Below are positions 16,620 to 23,971 of a stretch of DNA of 64,000 bases, piece after piece. A program made the translations under genes and the position numbers. Source of the stretch: Mesobacterium pallidum (lineage in GTDB: Bacteria > Pseudomonadota > Alphaproteobacteria > Rhodobacterales > Rhodobacteraceae). The stretch's first letter is position 1. The number at the start of each line of letters is the position of its first letter. The DNA lies in the NCBI RefSeq assembly GCF_019966535.1, contig NZ_JAIMID010000019.1:1-64000 (forward strand). The letters run 5' to 3'. The notes beneath the pieces were generated by a model. The model ran no database searches and was not told the DNA's origin. It saw only the letters and a program-made list of their open reading frames with translations.

Positions 16620-17474
16620 ATGAAGACCGTCTGCATCGCCGGCGCGACCGGCTACCTTGGCCGCCACCTCTGCGCCGAATATGCCCGCCGGGGCTGGTAT
16701 GTCACCGCACTGGTGCGCAGTGCCGCCCGCGCCGGGGATCTGGCCGCCGATACGCTGGTCGAGGCCGAGGCGACCCGGGCCGAGACCCTGCGCGGCTCCA
16801 TGGCCGGCGCGGACCTTGTCATCTCGGCCCTGGGCATCACCCGGCAGGCCGACGGGCTGGGCTATTGGGACGTCGATTTCGGCGCCAACCTGAACCTCTT
16901 GCGCGAGGCAGAGGCCGCGGGCGTGGGCCGCTTCGCCTATGTGCATGTGCTGAACGCGGACAAGATGCCCAAGGTGCCGCTGGTCGCGGCGAAAGCGGCC
17001 TTCGTCGCTGAACTGCAGGCCTCTTCGGTCCCGTCGACCGTGATCGCGCCCTCGGGCTATTTCTCGGACATGGGGGATGTCCTGTCGATGGCGGGGTCGG
17101 GCCGGGTCTGGCTGTTTGGCGACGGCAGCCACCGCATCAACCCGATCCACGGCGCCGACCTGGCCGCCGCCTGCGCCGAGGCGACCGGGGCCGGGCAGGC
17201 CTGGCTTGACGTCGGCGGGCCCGAGGTCTTTACCCATGCCACGCTGGCCGCGCTGGCCTTCGACGTGCTGGGCCGGCCAGCCAGGATCACCCGCCTGCCG
17301 GACAGCCTGCGCCGCGCGGCGCTGGCGCTGCTGCCGCTCGCACCCCGCCGGATCGGCGGGCCGGCGCGGTTCTTCCTGTCGGCCATGGGCCACGACATGG
17401 TAGGCCAATGTCGCGGAACGCACCGGCTTGGCGACCAGTTTCGCCGAGATCTGCAGGCTGCGCCGGCCAAATGA
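16620..17474 (+). CDS. NAD(P)-binding atypical SDR (NmrA-like)
   Basis: This 284-residue Rossmann protein has the dinucleotide motif GATGYLG (residues 8-14) and the extended-SDR feature SALGITRQ. Later blocks are VAAKAAFVAELQASSVPSTV and APSGYFSDMGD, in which no classical Tyr-x-x-x-Lys pair is obvious. This places it with atypical SDRs (NmrA/HSCARG-like) that sense NAD(P) or act on quinones and sugars. It follows a small membrane gene and precedes, after a 187-base gap, a medium-chain oxidoreductase. The C-terminal 25 residues are basic and weakly conserved but I see no break. Confidence 0.8.
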   Translation: MKTVCIAGATGYLGRHLCAEYARRGWYVTALVRSAARAGDLAADTLVEAEATRAETLRGSMAGADLVISALGITRQADGLGYWDVDFGANLNLLREAEAAGVGRFAYVHVLNADKMPKVPLVAAKAAFVAELQASSVPSTVIAPSGYFSDMGDVLSMAGSGRVWLFGDGSHRINPIHGADLAAACAEATGAGQAWLDVGGPEVFTHATLAALAFDVLGRPARITRLPDSLRRAALALLPLAPRRIGGPARFFLSAMGHDMVGQCRGTHRLGDQFRRDLQAAPAK

Positions 17475-17661
17475 CCCAACGAAAGCGTAGCCAGAAAACT
17501 TGACCCCGGGGTAATCTTGGCCCGAGGACGCGCTCGGACGGGTCGAGCTGCGCCGGGAACCTGCATGCCAGGGTTCCCGGACGGGCAAGCGGGCCGCATC
17601 CCGGGCGCGGCTGTTGTCCGGGTCTCCGGGTCTCCGGGAAGACGAGGTGGAGTGATTGCGA

Positions 17662-18648
17662 ATGCGGGCCATTGTTTCCGACCGATACGGCGACCCCGAT
17701 ACGCTGACGCTGGCCGATCTGCCGCGCCCCGAGCCCGGGGCCGGAGAGCTGCGGCTGCGTGTCCTGGCCTGCGGCGTGAACCTGTCGGACTGGGAGTACC
17801 TCGTGGGGCGGCCGTTTTACGCGCGGCTTGCCGGGGGGCTGTTCCGGCCGCGCCGCCGCGTGCTGGGCTCGGACATCGTCGGCGTGGTCGACGCGGTGGG
17901 ATCCGGGGTCGACGGCTTTGCGCCCGGGGTCCGGGTCATGGGCGACCTTGTCATGACCCGCGGCGGCTTTGCCGAGTATGCCTGCGTGCCCGCCTCAGAG
18001 ATGGTGCCGGTCCCGGCCGAGCTTGGCGACGACATCGCGGCCTGCCTGCCGCAGCCGGGCGGCATCGCGGTGACCGGCACGGACGGGCTGCGGCCCGGCC
18101 AGCGGCTGCTGATCAACGGCGCGGGGGGCGGGTCGGGGACCATGGCGCTGCAACTCGCCAAGGCGGCCGGCGCCCATGTCACCTGCGTCGACAACGCGGG
18201 CAAGATCGCCTGGCTGCAGGGTCTCGGCGCCGATGCGGTGATGGATTACACCCAGCAGGATTTCACCGCGACCGGAGAGCGCTGGGACGTCATCCTCGAC
18301 ATGGTGGCGACGCGGGGGCCGGGGCGGATCGCCCGGGCGCTGGCGCCGGGCGGGCGCTACCGTGCCGTGGGCGGGCGGATGCGCACGTTGCTGGCGCTGC
18401 TCCTGGGCGGGCTTATCTACCGCGGCACCGGCATGTCGATCGGCATGCTCATTGTGCCGTCGGGGGCCGCGCTGACCGAAAGGGTGGGCGCGCTGGCCGC
18501 CAGCGGACGCGTGGCGCCGCATCTCGAGCAGGTGATGCCGCTCGAGGCCGTGCCCGAGGCCCTGGCCCGCACCGGCGCGGGCGCGGTGCGGGGCAAGATC
18601 GTCATACGGCCCGGGCAGGGCGGCCTGACGGCGCTGCGGCGGCCATGA
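17662..18648 (+). CDS. NAD(P)-dependent medium-chain alcohol dehydrogenase-like protein
   Basis: This 328-residue MDR-family oxidoreductase has an N-terminal GroES-like domain (to about residue 130; GVNLSDWEYLVG, LGSDIVGVVDAVGSGV) and a Rossmann domain with the nucleotide motif INGAGGGSGTMALQLAK. The NxSDW start of the substrate domain and the absence of clustered Cys/His zinc ligands place it with quinone-oxidoreductase/enoyl-reductase-like members. Substrate is unknown. The start at 17662 follows GAGGTGGAGTG; an upstream in-frame TTG (17656) is an alternative. The stop marks the left end of an unusual repeat-rich gap. Confidence 0.85.
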   Translation: MRAIVSDRYGDPDTLTLADLPRPEPGAGELRLRVLACGVNLSDWEYLVGRPFYARLAGGLFRPRRRVLGSDIVGVVDAVGSGVDGFAPGVRVMGDLVMTRGGFAEYACVPASEMVPVPAELGDDIAACLPQPGGIAVTGTDGLRPGQRLLINGAGGGSGTMALQLAKAAGAHVTCVDNAGKIAWLQGLGADAVMDYTQQDFTATGERWDVILDMVATRGPGRIARALAPGGRYRAVGGRMRTLLALLLGGLIYRGTGMSIGMLIVPSGAALTERVGALAASGRVAPHLEQVMPLEAVPEALARTGAGAVRGKIVIRPGQGGLTALRRP

Positions 18649-18748
18649 CCGCGACCATGCCAACGCCCACGGCCCCCGTACCCAAAGGGCAGGGAGCCGC
18701 GCACAACACACACACTTCTCGGACAGTCGTCCTGGCGATACCCGTCAA

Positions 18749-18957
18749 ACTCGTTACCGGAATACACGCACTGCCACGCACAATTCACGAACCAATAACT
18801 GGTACCGCTTTGCGCTCGCCACACTCGTCACGACAAACAGAACACACACTGGCGACGCGCAGACACTCGTTACGCACTCGTTAAAACGCGCGACCCACTT
18901 TACTCGTTACCGTCTTGCACACACTCGGTGAACCGTGGGCCGCTTCAAACTCGTCAG
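18749..18957 (+). repeat. Degenerate ACTCGTTAC repeat cluster
   Basis: Nine-base units ACTCGTTAC occur exactly at 18749, 18865 and 18902, and as ACTCGTTAA at 18876. Variants lie at 18798 (ACTGGTACC), 18823 (ACTCGTCAC), 18848 (ACTGGCGAC), 18923 (ACTCGGTGA) and 18949 (ACTCGTCAG). Neighbouring starts are mostly 21-26 bases apart. All are on the same strand. Confidence 0.5.
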
Positions 18958-18981
18958 CTACAACTCTGAGATACCTAGCCC

Positions 18982-19056
18982 GCCAGATTCGTCCAATTGG
19001 TTAGATTTTTTCTAATCTGGTGCATGAATTGCACCCCTGTGGGTGATAGATCACCC
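18982..19056. other. Run of consecutive perfect stem-loops
   Basis: TTAGA-TTTTT-TCTAA (19001-19015) lies inside the longer pairing CCAGATT (18982-18988) with AATCTGG (19014-19020). GTGCA-TGAAT-TGCAC (19020-19034) follows, then GGGTGA-TAGA-TCACCC (19041-19056). Three adjoining perfect stems are more than expected by chance and could be a structured RNA, a bidirectional terminator or an element end. Confidence 0.5.
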
Positions 19057-19221
19057 ATCCGTATATGATATTGAAAATAAATGATAATATATGTACTGCT
19101 TGATCCGCTTCACGATCCTGCCGCAAAGTGAACACCAAAAGACCTAAGTGCGGGGTGGTTCGCGCGCTTGGCGAATCGGTCCGCCCGGCGAGTCGTCCCG
19201 GGCCCGGGACAATGATCGCGA

Positions 19222-20934
19222 TCAGCTGCGGGTGCCCGCGAACCGAGCCTGCCAGTCCGCGCGCTGATCGTCGGTGATCTTGGTGAAGAGGTTGTCGGGC
19301 ACGGTGAAGGCGTGGCCCGGTTCGAGCCGCCCGAGGGCCTCGTCGAGGGACTGCGGCCAGCGGGTGTCCTCGTGCCGCATCGCCGCCGCGATGGTCGCGG
19401 CCGCGTCGGGGATGAACGGAGCCGAGATGATGCCGTAGAACTGGACAAGGTTCAGCGCCAGCGCAACCTGGGTGGCGGCCTGTTCGGGGTTCTCCTTGAT
19501 CGTGGACCAGGGGGCGGCCTCTTGCAGGTACTCGTTGCCCATGACCCAAAGCGCGCGCAGGGCGGCGGCAGCCTTGCGAATGTCGATGGCGTCCATATGC
19601 GCTTCGTATTCGGTCAGCTTGGCGTCCATGTCCTTGAACAGCTTCTGCTCCAGGGGGCCGGGGGCGCCGCGGTCCGGCACGGTCTCGCCGAATTTGGAAC
19701 GGCAGAACTTGGTCACGCGGCTGATGAAGTTGCCCAGCACGTCCGAGAGGTCCTTGTTGACGTCCTGCTGGAAGCCTTCCCAGGTAAACTCGCTGTCGCT
19801 GCTTTCCGGCGCATGGCTCAGCAGCCACCAGCGCCAGTAGTCCGCCGGCAGGATCTCGAGCGCCTGGTCCATGAAGACGCCGCGCCCGCGCGAGGTCGAG
19901 AACTGGCCGCCGTCGTAGTTCAGGTAGTTGAACGACTTGATGTAATCGACCAGCTTCCACGGCTCGCCGGACCCCAGGATCGTGACCGGGAAGGACAGGG
20001 TGTGGAAGGGCACGTTGTCCTTGCCCATGAACTGGGTGTAGCGCACGTCCTCGGCGCCCTTGTCGGTGCGCCACCAGCGCTGCCAGTCATCGCCCTTGCC
20101 CGCATCGACCCATTCCTGCGCGCAGGCGATGTATTCGATCGGCGCGTCGAACCAGACGTAAAAGACCTTGCCCTCCATCCCCGGCCAGGGCGCGTCGCCC
20201 TTCATCACCGGAACACCCCAGTCGAGATCGCGGGTGATGCCGCGATCCTGCAACCCGTCGCCGTCGTTGAGCCATTTCTTGGCGATCGAGGTGGTCAGCA
20301 CCGGCCAGCTGTCGCGGGTGTCGATCCACTCTTCCAGCTGGTCCTTCATCTTGCTTTGCGCCAGGTACAGGTGCTTGGTCTCGCGCATCTCGAGGTCGGT
20401 CGAGCCCGAGATGGTCGAATGCGGGTTGATCAGGTCGACCGGGTCAAGCTGCTTGGTGCAATTGTCGCACTGGTCGCCGCGGGCCGACTCGAAGCCGCAG
20501 TTGGGGCAGGTGCCTTCGATGTAGCGGTCGGGCAGGAAACGGCCGTCGGCATGGGAATACATCTGCTTTTCGCTGACTTCGCGGATCAGCCCCGCATCGT
20601 CCAGCCGGGCGGCAAAATGCTGGGTCAGCTTGCGGTTCTGGTCCGAGGACGAGCGGCCGAAATGGTCGAAGGACAGGCGGAAGCCCTCGGCGATCCGGGC
20701 CTGCACCTCCCACATCTCGGCGCAATACTCGGCCACCGGCTTTCCGGCCTTGGCGGCGGCCAGCTCGGCCGGGGTGCCGTGCTCATCGGTGGCGCAGAGG
20801 AACAGCACTTCGTTGCCGCGCGCGCGCTGGTAGCGGGCGAACAGATCGGCGGGCAGCTGCGAGCCCACGAGGTTCCCGAGGTGCTTGATCCCGTTGATAT
20901 AGGGGATCGCCGAGGTGATGAGATGCCGTGCCAT
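19222..20934 (-). CDS. metG: Methionyl-tRNA synthetase
   Basis: This is a 570-residue class I synthetase that charges tRNA-Met. The HIGH-equivalent is HLGN (18-21) in AIPYINGIKHLGNL. The zinc-binding insert has CPNCG and CDNC pairs around residues 140-160. The KMSKS-equivalent is the strongly altered FSTSRGRG (345-352), a form I recall as usual for alphaproteobacterial MetG1. The anticodon-binding helical domain follows (DLSDVLGNFISR). It ends without the C-terminal EMAP/tRNA-binding domain found in E. coli. It is a single gene; essential. Confidence 0.95.
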   Translation of the reverse strand: MARHLITSAIPYINGIKHLGNLVGSQLPADLFARYQRARGNEVLFLCATDEHGTPAELAAAKAGKPVAEYCAEMWEVQARIAEGFRLSFDHFGRSSSDQNRKLTQHFAARLDDAGLIREVSEKQMYSHADGRFLPDRYIEGTCPNCGFESARGDQCDNCTKQLDPVDLINPHSTISGSTDLEMRETKHLYLAQSKMKDQLEEWIDTRDSWPVLTTSIAKKWLNDGDGLQDRGITRDLDWGVPVMKGDAPWPGMEGKVFYVWFDAPIEYIACAQEWVDAGKGDDWQRWWRTDKGAEDVRYTQFMGKDNVPFHTLSFPVTILGSGEPWKLVDYIKSFNYLNYDGGQFSTSRGRGVFMDQALEILPADYWRWWLLSHAPESSDSEFTWEGFQQDVNKDLSDVLGNFISRVTKFCRSKFGETVPDRGAPGPLEQKLFKDMDAKLTEYEAHMDAIDIRKAAAALRALWVMGNEYLQEAAPWSTIKENPEQAATQVALALNLVQFYGIISAPFIPDAAATIAAAMRHEDTRWPQSLDEALGRLEPGHAFTVPDNLFTKITDDQRADWQARFAGTRS

Positions 20935-21351
20935 GTGACTGCCCGCCCTTTGCCGTGTCGCCCGCGGCCTTAGCGCAAGGCGGGGCGATTTGCCAGTGGC
21001 CGCGCGCCCGAAGCGCCAGATCGGCCCGCACGGTCCTGCCGCTGCCGGGGCCGCTGCCGGGCACCGGGGCAGGTTTGCTCGCGGGTCCCGTCATTCAGGC
21101 GATGTGCGGCGCGCATCGCGGGCCCGTTGCGTCTTCGTAAAGCCTGGGATCACAGGATTGGCCCTCATTTCCACCGACTCCAACCCCGGCATCGCGACCT
21201 TCGCCGCGCTGCACGGGACGGGGGGGGCATCATCGGTGACGCGGGGGGGGGGGGGGGGGCGTGATCGACCTCGGGGGTGCGGTCGTCGAGGGGCGGTCAC
21301 GTTGCCAGGGTGCGGCGTGGCGGATATCAGCCCTCACGATATCCGTTCTGA
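20935..21351. other. Gene-free gap with a 17-base G run
   Basis: No gene is supported in these 417 bases. The notable feature is an uninterrupted run of 17 G (21243-21259), preceded by a shorter G run near 21221. In an ImuA-ImuB-DnaE2 type arrangement imuB would be expected here, downstream of the ImuA-like gene, but no frame of that kind is present. Confidence 0.6.
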
Positions 21352-22062
21352 TCAGGCGCGGTGCCCGGCCTTATGGCCGGTCGCCGCTTTGGTCTGCGCT
21401 TGGGGCGGGCCGGGGTCCGCCGCGCCCTCGGGCCAGGGGGCGTAGTGCTGGGCCGCCGGCGCCTCGGGGTCGTAGGGCGGGCGCAGGTCGGTGACGCGCC
21501 AGCGCTTGACCGGCTCGGTCCGGGCGCGCAGGCGCGACAGCGACCAGGCGGGCGGGCCGTCGTGATCGAGCGGGTCCATGTGCCAGCGGCTTTCCACCCC
21601 CGGCGCGCCGCCCGTGCCGGGCGTCAGGATCAGCCCCAGCGGGGCGCAGCTGCCCTCGGCCGCGCCGGTCTCGGCCGCAAGGTGCAGCCGGCGCACCTGG
21701 GTCAGCCCGGGCAGACCGGGCATGTCGGTCACGACCAAGGGCACGCAGCCGGCACGCAGCGCCTCCTCCATCGTCCACATCAGGTCCTCGGCCCGGCGCG
21801 GGGAGAGGAAGGTGAAGCGGCCGGGATCGACGATATGGCAAAAGCCGTCCGGGTGCGGCCCGCCCGGGTACCAGCCCGGCGCGATCCAGAACACCGGCCC
21901 CGTGGTGCGCGCCGCCAGCAGCATGGCAAAGCGCCAGCGGGCGCGGCCGCAGCATTCGTGCAGCCGCGCGAGGGTCAGGCGCACCGGCCCGTCGCCCTGC
22001 AGCGCGGGGCGGTCCTGGTGCGTGCGGCGAGAGAGAAGGGCGGCATGGTGCATGGCGCCCAT
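21352..22062 (-). CDS. ImuA-like RecA-fold protein, SOS-regulated
   Basis: This 236-residue protein resembles ImuA, the RecA/SulA-related partner of the ImuB-DnaE2 error-prone translesion system. ImuA proteins begin with an LHE...G...FA motif followed by a GPVLWI strand; here LARLHECCGRARWRFAMLLA (31-50) and GPVFWI (55-60). Later blocks RRAEDLMWTMEEALRAG and PGVESRWHMDPL also fit. A classical Walker A is lacking, as in ImuA. A perfect LexA box lies 8 bases upstream. Start 22062 or 22053 are both possible; neither has a strong ribosome-binding site. No imuB or dnaE2 follows, so it is an orphan in this window. Confidence 0.6.
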   Translation of the reverse strand: MGAMHHAALLSRRTHQDRPALQGDGPVRLTLARLHECCGRARWRFAMLLAARTTGPVFWIAPGWYPGGPHPDGFCHIVDPGRFTFLSPRRAEDLMWTMEEALRAGCVPLVVTDMPGLPGLTQVRRLHLAAETGAAEGSCAPLGLILTPGTGGAPGVESRWHMDPLDHDGPPAWSLSRLRARTEPVKRWRVTDLRPPYDPEAPAAQHYAPWPEGAADPGPPQAQTKAATGHKAGHRA

Positions 22063-22070
22063 GATAGCAT

Positions 22071-22085
22071 GTTCGCGTTTTGTTC
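22071..22085 (-). promoter_or_regulatory. LexA (SOS) box
   Basis: GTTC-GCGTTTT-GTTC matches the alphaproteobacterial LexA consensus GTTC-N7-GTTC perfectly (GAAC-N7-GAAC on the minus strand). It lies directly upstream of the ImuA-like gene and past the end of the tetR-type gene, so it should repress the former until DNA damage. Confidence 0.75.
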
Positions 22086-22111
22086 CAAGCCCGATTCTGC
22101 AGCCCGCGCGC

Positions 22112-22747
22112 CTAGCCGCGCCCGGTTTCCGCGGTCTCGAGAAAACAGCGCGCCAGGTTGCGCGCCGTCCGGGCAAAGCTGGGATCGCGCCCGTGCTGTG
22201 CGGCCACGATGGCGCCGTCGATCAGCACGGCCAGGCTGCGCGCGCCTTCCTTCACGTCGCGCACGCCCAGCTCCATCAGCTGGGCCTTGAGCCAGGTCAG
22301 CAGGTGTTCTTTGTGCAACTCGGCCGCGCGGCGGGCGACGCTGTCATCGGTGTCGAACTCGGCCACCGCGTTGATGAAGGGGCAGCCGTAGAAGCCCGGG
22401 TCGTCGAACCAGTCATAAAGCACGTCGAAGACGCCCAGCAGCCGCGCTTCGGCCGGGCCGTCGATCTGCGCCAGCCGGCCGAAGAACCAGGCGCGCCAGG
22501 TCTCGCCCTCGGCTTCCAGAACCGCTTCGATCAACGCCTGCTTTGACGCGAAATGCTTGTAGAGCGTGGCCTTGGCTGCGCCCGCCTCTTCGATCACCGT
22601 GTCGATGCCGGTGGCCGCGAAGCCCTGGTTGCAAAAGAGCCGCGAGGCGGCGACCAGGATGCGGTCGCGGGCACTGCGCGGCTCCCGCGAGGACAGGCTC
22701 CAGCCCAGGGCGGACGGCGGGTGGCAGGTCGCGGGCGTGTCGAGCAT
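22112..22747 (-). CDS. TetR/AcrR family repressor
   Basis: This 211-residue regulator has an N-terminal TetR helix-turn-helix (about residues 26-70: ARDRILVAASRLFCNQGFAA, TGIDTVIEEAGAAKATLYKH, FASKQALIEAVL). The ligand domain has FYGCPFINAVAEF, a signature of the YxaF/LmrA-type C-terminal domain. The start at 22747 (MLDTPATCHPP) is the last Met before the conserved helix; a much longer frame upstream has no likeness. It is divergent from the ABC importer operon, separated by 324 bases with a pair of related inverted sequences, and is the likely repressor of that operon and itself. Confidence 0.9.
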   Translation of the reverse strand: MLDTPATCHPPSALGWSLSSREPRSARDRILVAASRLFCNQGFAATGIDTVIEEAGAAKATLYKHFASKQALIEAVLEAEGETWRAWFFGRLAQIDGPAEARLLGVFDVLYDWFDDPGFYGCPFINAVAEFDTDDSVARRAAELHKEHLLTWLKAQLMELGVRDVKEGARSLAVLIDGAIVAAQHGRDPSFARTARNLARCFLETAETGRG

Positions 22748-22812
22748 GGCGTCAAGTTCCAGTCGTGTCGTGCACAGAGCATGCCAGCTTGGGCGCGGCG
22801 AAACAAGAAAAG

Positions 22813-22832
22813 AAAACCGATCTGTCTGCTTT
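22813..22832 (+). promoter_or_regulatory. Candidate TetR operator, site 1
   Basis: AAAACCGATCTGTCTGCTTT is an imperfect palindrome (AAA-C-GA...TC-G-TTT). Its right 12 bases, TCTGTCTGCTTT, recur exactly in inverted orientation at 23031-23042. It is close to the repressor's own start, as for autoregulation. Confidence 0.45.
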
Positions 22833-23030
22833 ACACAGGGGGCGTGGCAAAGCTGCCCGGATCGTGCTCGATCAGACAGTCCTGGCCCCGGCCTGTCTTG
22901 GAAAGCGGCCAATGCGTGGCGGATGTGCGAAAATATGCGGCAATATTCAGAAAATTTAGACTGCGAGTGGCTAAGAGGTGTCGGGATCGTTGATCGGGTC
23001 CGCAGAATCGGCCTCACATGGACAACAAGA

Positions 23031-23050
23031 AAAGCAGACAGACCTGTTCG
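23031..23050 (-). promoter_or_regulatory. Candidate TetR operator, site 2
   Basis: AAAGCAGACAGACCTGTTCG is the reverse-complement partner of site 1 (16 of 20 positions shared). It lies 21 bases before the ATPase start, where binding would block the importer operon. Confidence 0.45.
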
Positions 23051-23071
23051 TTCACTTGAGGGCCGCCATCC

Positions 23072-23923
23072 ATGTTCGCCAGATTTGCCAACACCACCGC
23101 CTTTCCCCAGCCCGCCGCGCAGGATGGGGCGGCGCGGGGCCGGGCGACGGGCGCGCACCTGGCGGTCATGGGGCTGAGCCATGCCTACAAGAAAATCGAC
23201 GGGCTGGTGCTGGACAGCCTCGATTTCGAGGTGCAGCCCGGCGAGGTGCTGGCGCTGCTGGGCCGGTCGGGCTGCGGCAAGTCCACGCTGTTACACATGC
23301 TGTCGGGCCTGTCGCTGCCGAGCGCGGGCGAGGTGGTCATCAACGGCAATACGGTGCGCGGCCCGTCGCAGGCCTGGGTGATGATGTTCCAGGCGCCCTC
23401 GCTTTACCCCTGGATGAGTGTCGCGCAGAACGCAGCCCTCGGCCTGCGCTTTGCCCGCCGAAGCAGCGAGATCGCGACCCGCGTGCCCGAGGTGCTGGAG
23501 CTGGTGGACCTCTCGCCCTATGCCGACCGCAACGTGCAGGACCTGTCCGGCGGGCAGCAGCAGCGCGTCGCCCTGGCGCGCAGCCTCGCCACCGCGCCCG
23601 AGATGCTGCTGCTGGACGAACCGTTCTCGGCCCTTGACGCCTTTACCCGCCGGTCGCTGCAACGCGACGTGCGCGCCATCGCGCGACGGCTGGGGCTGAC
23701 GATGGTGCTGGTGACCCATGACGTGTCCGAGGCCGTGCGCATGGCCGACCGGGTGCTGGTGCTCGACGCGAATCCTGGCCGCATCGCCGAGGACACGGCC
23801 ATCGCCCTGACCGAAGAGCAGCGCGAAGGCGGCTGCGAACGGTTCAATGCCGAGCATATCCGCCTGATGGAGATCTACACCGAGGTCGCCCATGGCGACC
23901 CCTCGGACCAGACCGACGACTAA
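23072..23923 (+). CDS. ABC transporter ATP-binding protein (NitT/TauT family)
   Basis: This 283-residue ATPase energises import through the permease encoded two genes on. Walker A is GRSGCGKST (64-72), the Q-loop lies in MMFQAPSLYPWMSV, the signature is LSGGQQQ (158-164), Walker B is LLLDEPF (179-185), and the H-loop is VTHDVSEAVRMADRV. These are typical of the nitrate/sulfonate/taurine (SsuB/TauB) class. An N-terminal extension of about 28 Ala/Gly-rich residues precedes the fold. It is the first gene of the operon, with GAGGG before the ATG. Substrate class is inferred from neighbours. Confidence 0.92.
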   Translation: MFARFANTTAFPQPAAQDGAARGRATGAHLAVMGLSHAYKKIDGLVLDSLDFEVQPGEVLALLGRSGCGKSTLLHMLSGLSLPSAGEVVINGNTVRGPSQAWVMMFQAPSLYPWMSVAQNAALGLRFARRSSEIATRVPEVLELVDLSPYADRNVQDLSGGQQQRVALARSLATAPEMLLLDEPFSALDAFTRRSLQRDVRAIARRLGLTMVLVTHDVSEAVRMADRVLVLDANPGRIAEDTAIALTEEQREGGCERFNAEHIRLMEIYTEVAHGDPSDQTDD

Positions 23924-23971
23924 CCACCCAACAAGAAACGACTTTCCCGACAGGATAGAGGACGCACCGCC

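Larger units (their letters stand above)
18649..19221. other. Gene-free gap with unusual composition
   Basis: This 573-base convergent gap holds no credible gene. Its left half is A/C-rich on the plus strand with recurring ACTCGTTAC-like units. The middle has consecutive perfect stem-loops, and 19050-19110 is AT-rich, very unlike the surrounding DNA. The composition suggests foreign origin or a structured non-coding element. Confidence 0.6.
22748..23071. promoter_or_regulatory. Divergent promoter region, repressor / ABC importer
   Basis: This 324-base gap separates the divergent starts and contains a markedly AT-rich core near 22925-22965, the most promoter-like part. Two copies of a 20-base sequence lie near the two ends, in opposite orientations (listed next). 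No RNA gene or coding frame is supported. Confidence 0.5.

Noticed and set aside
16161..17672. Minus-strand frame of about 500 codons with a possible transposase-like start
   Set aside because: I considered an IS remnant around 17400-17520 because of the ACCCCGGGGT palindrome. No transposase motif or flanking inverted repeats were found, and the plus-strand SDR gene reads through intact.
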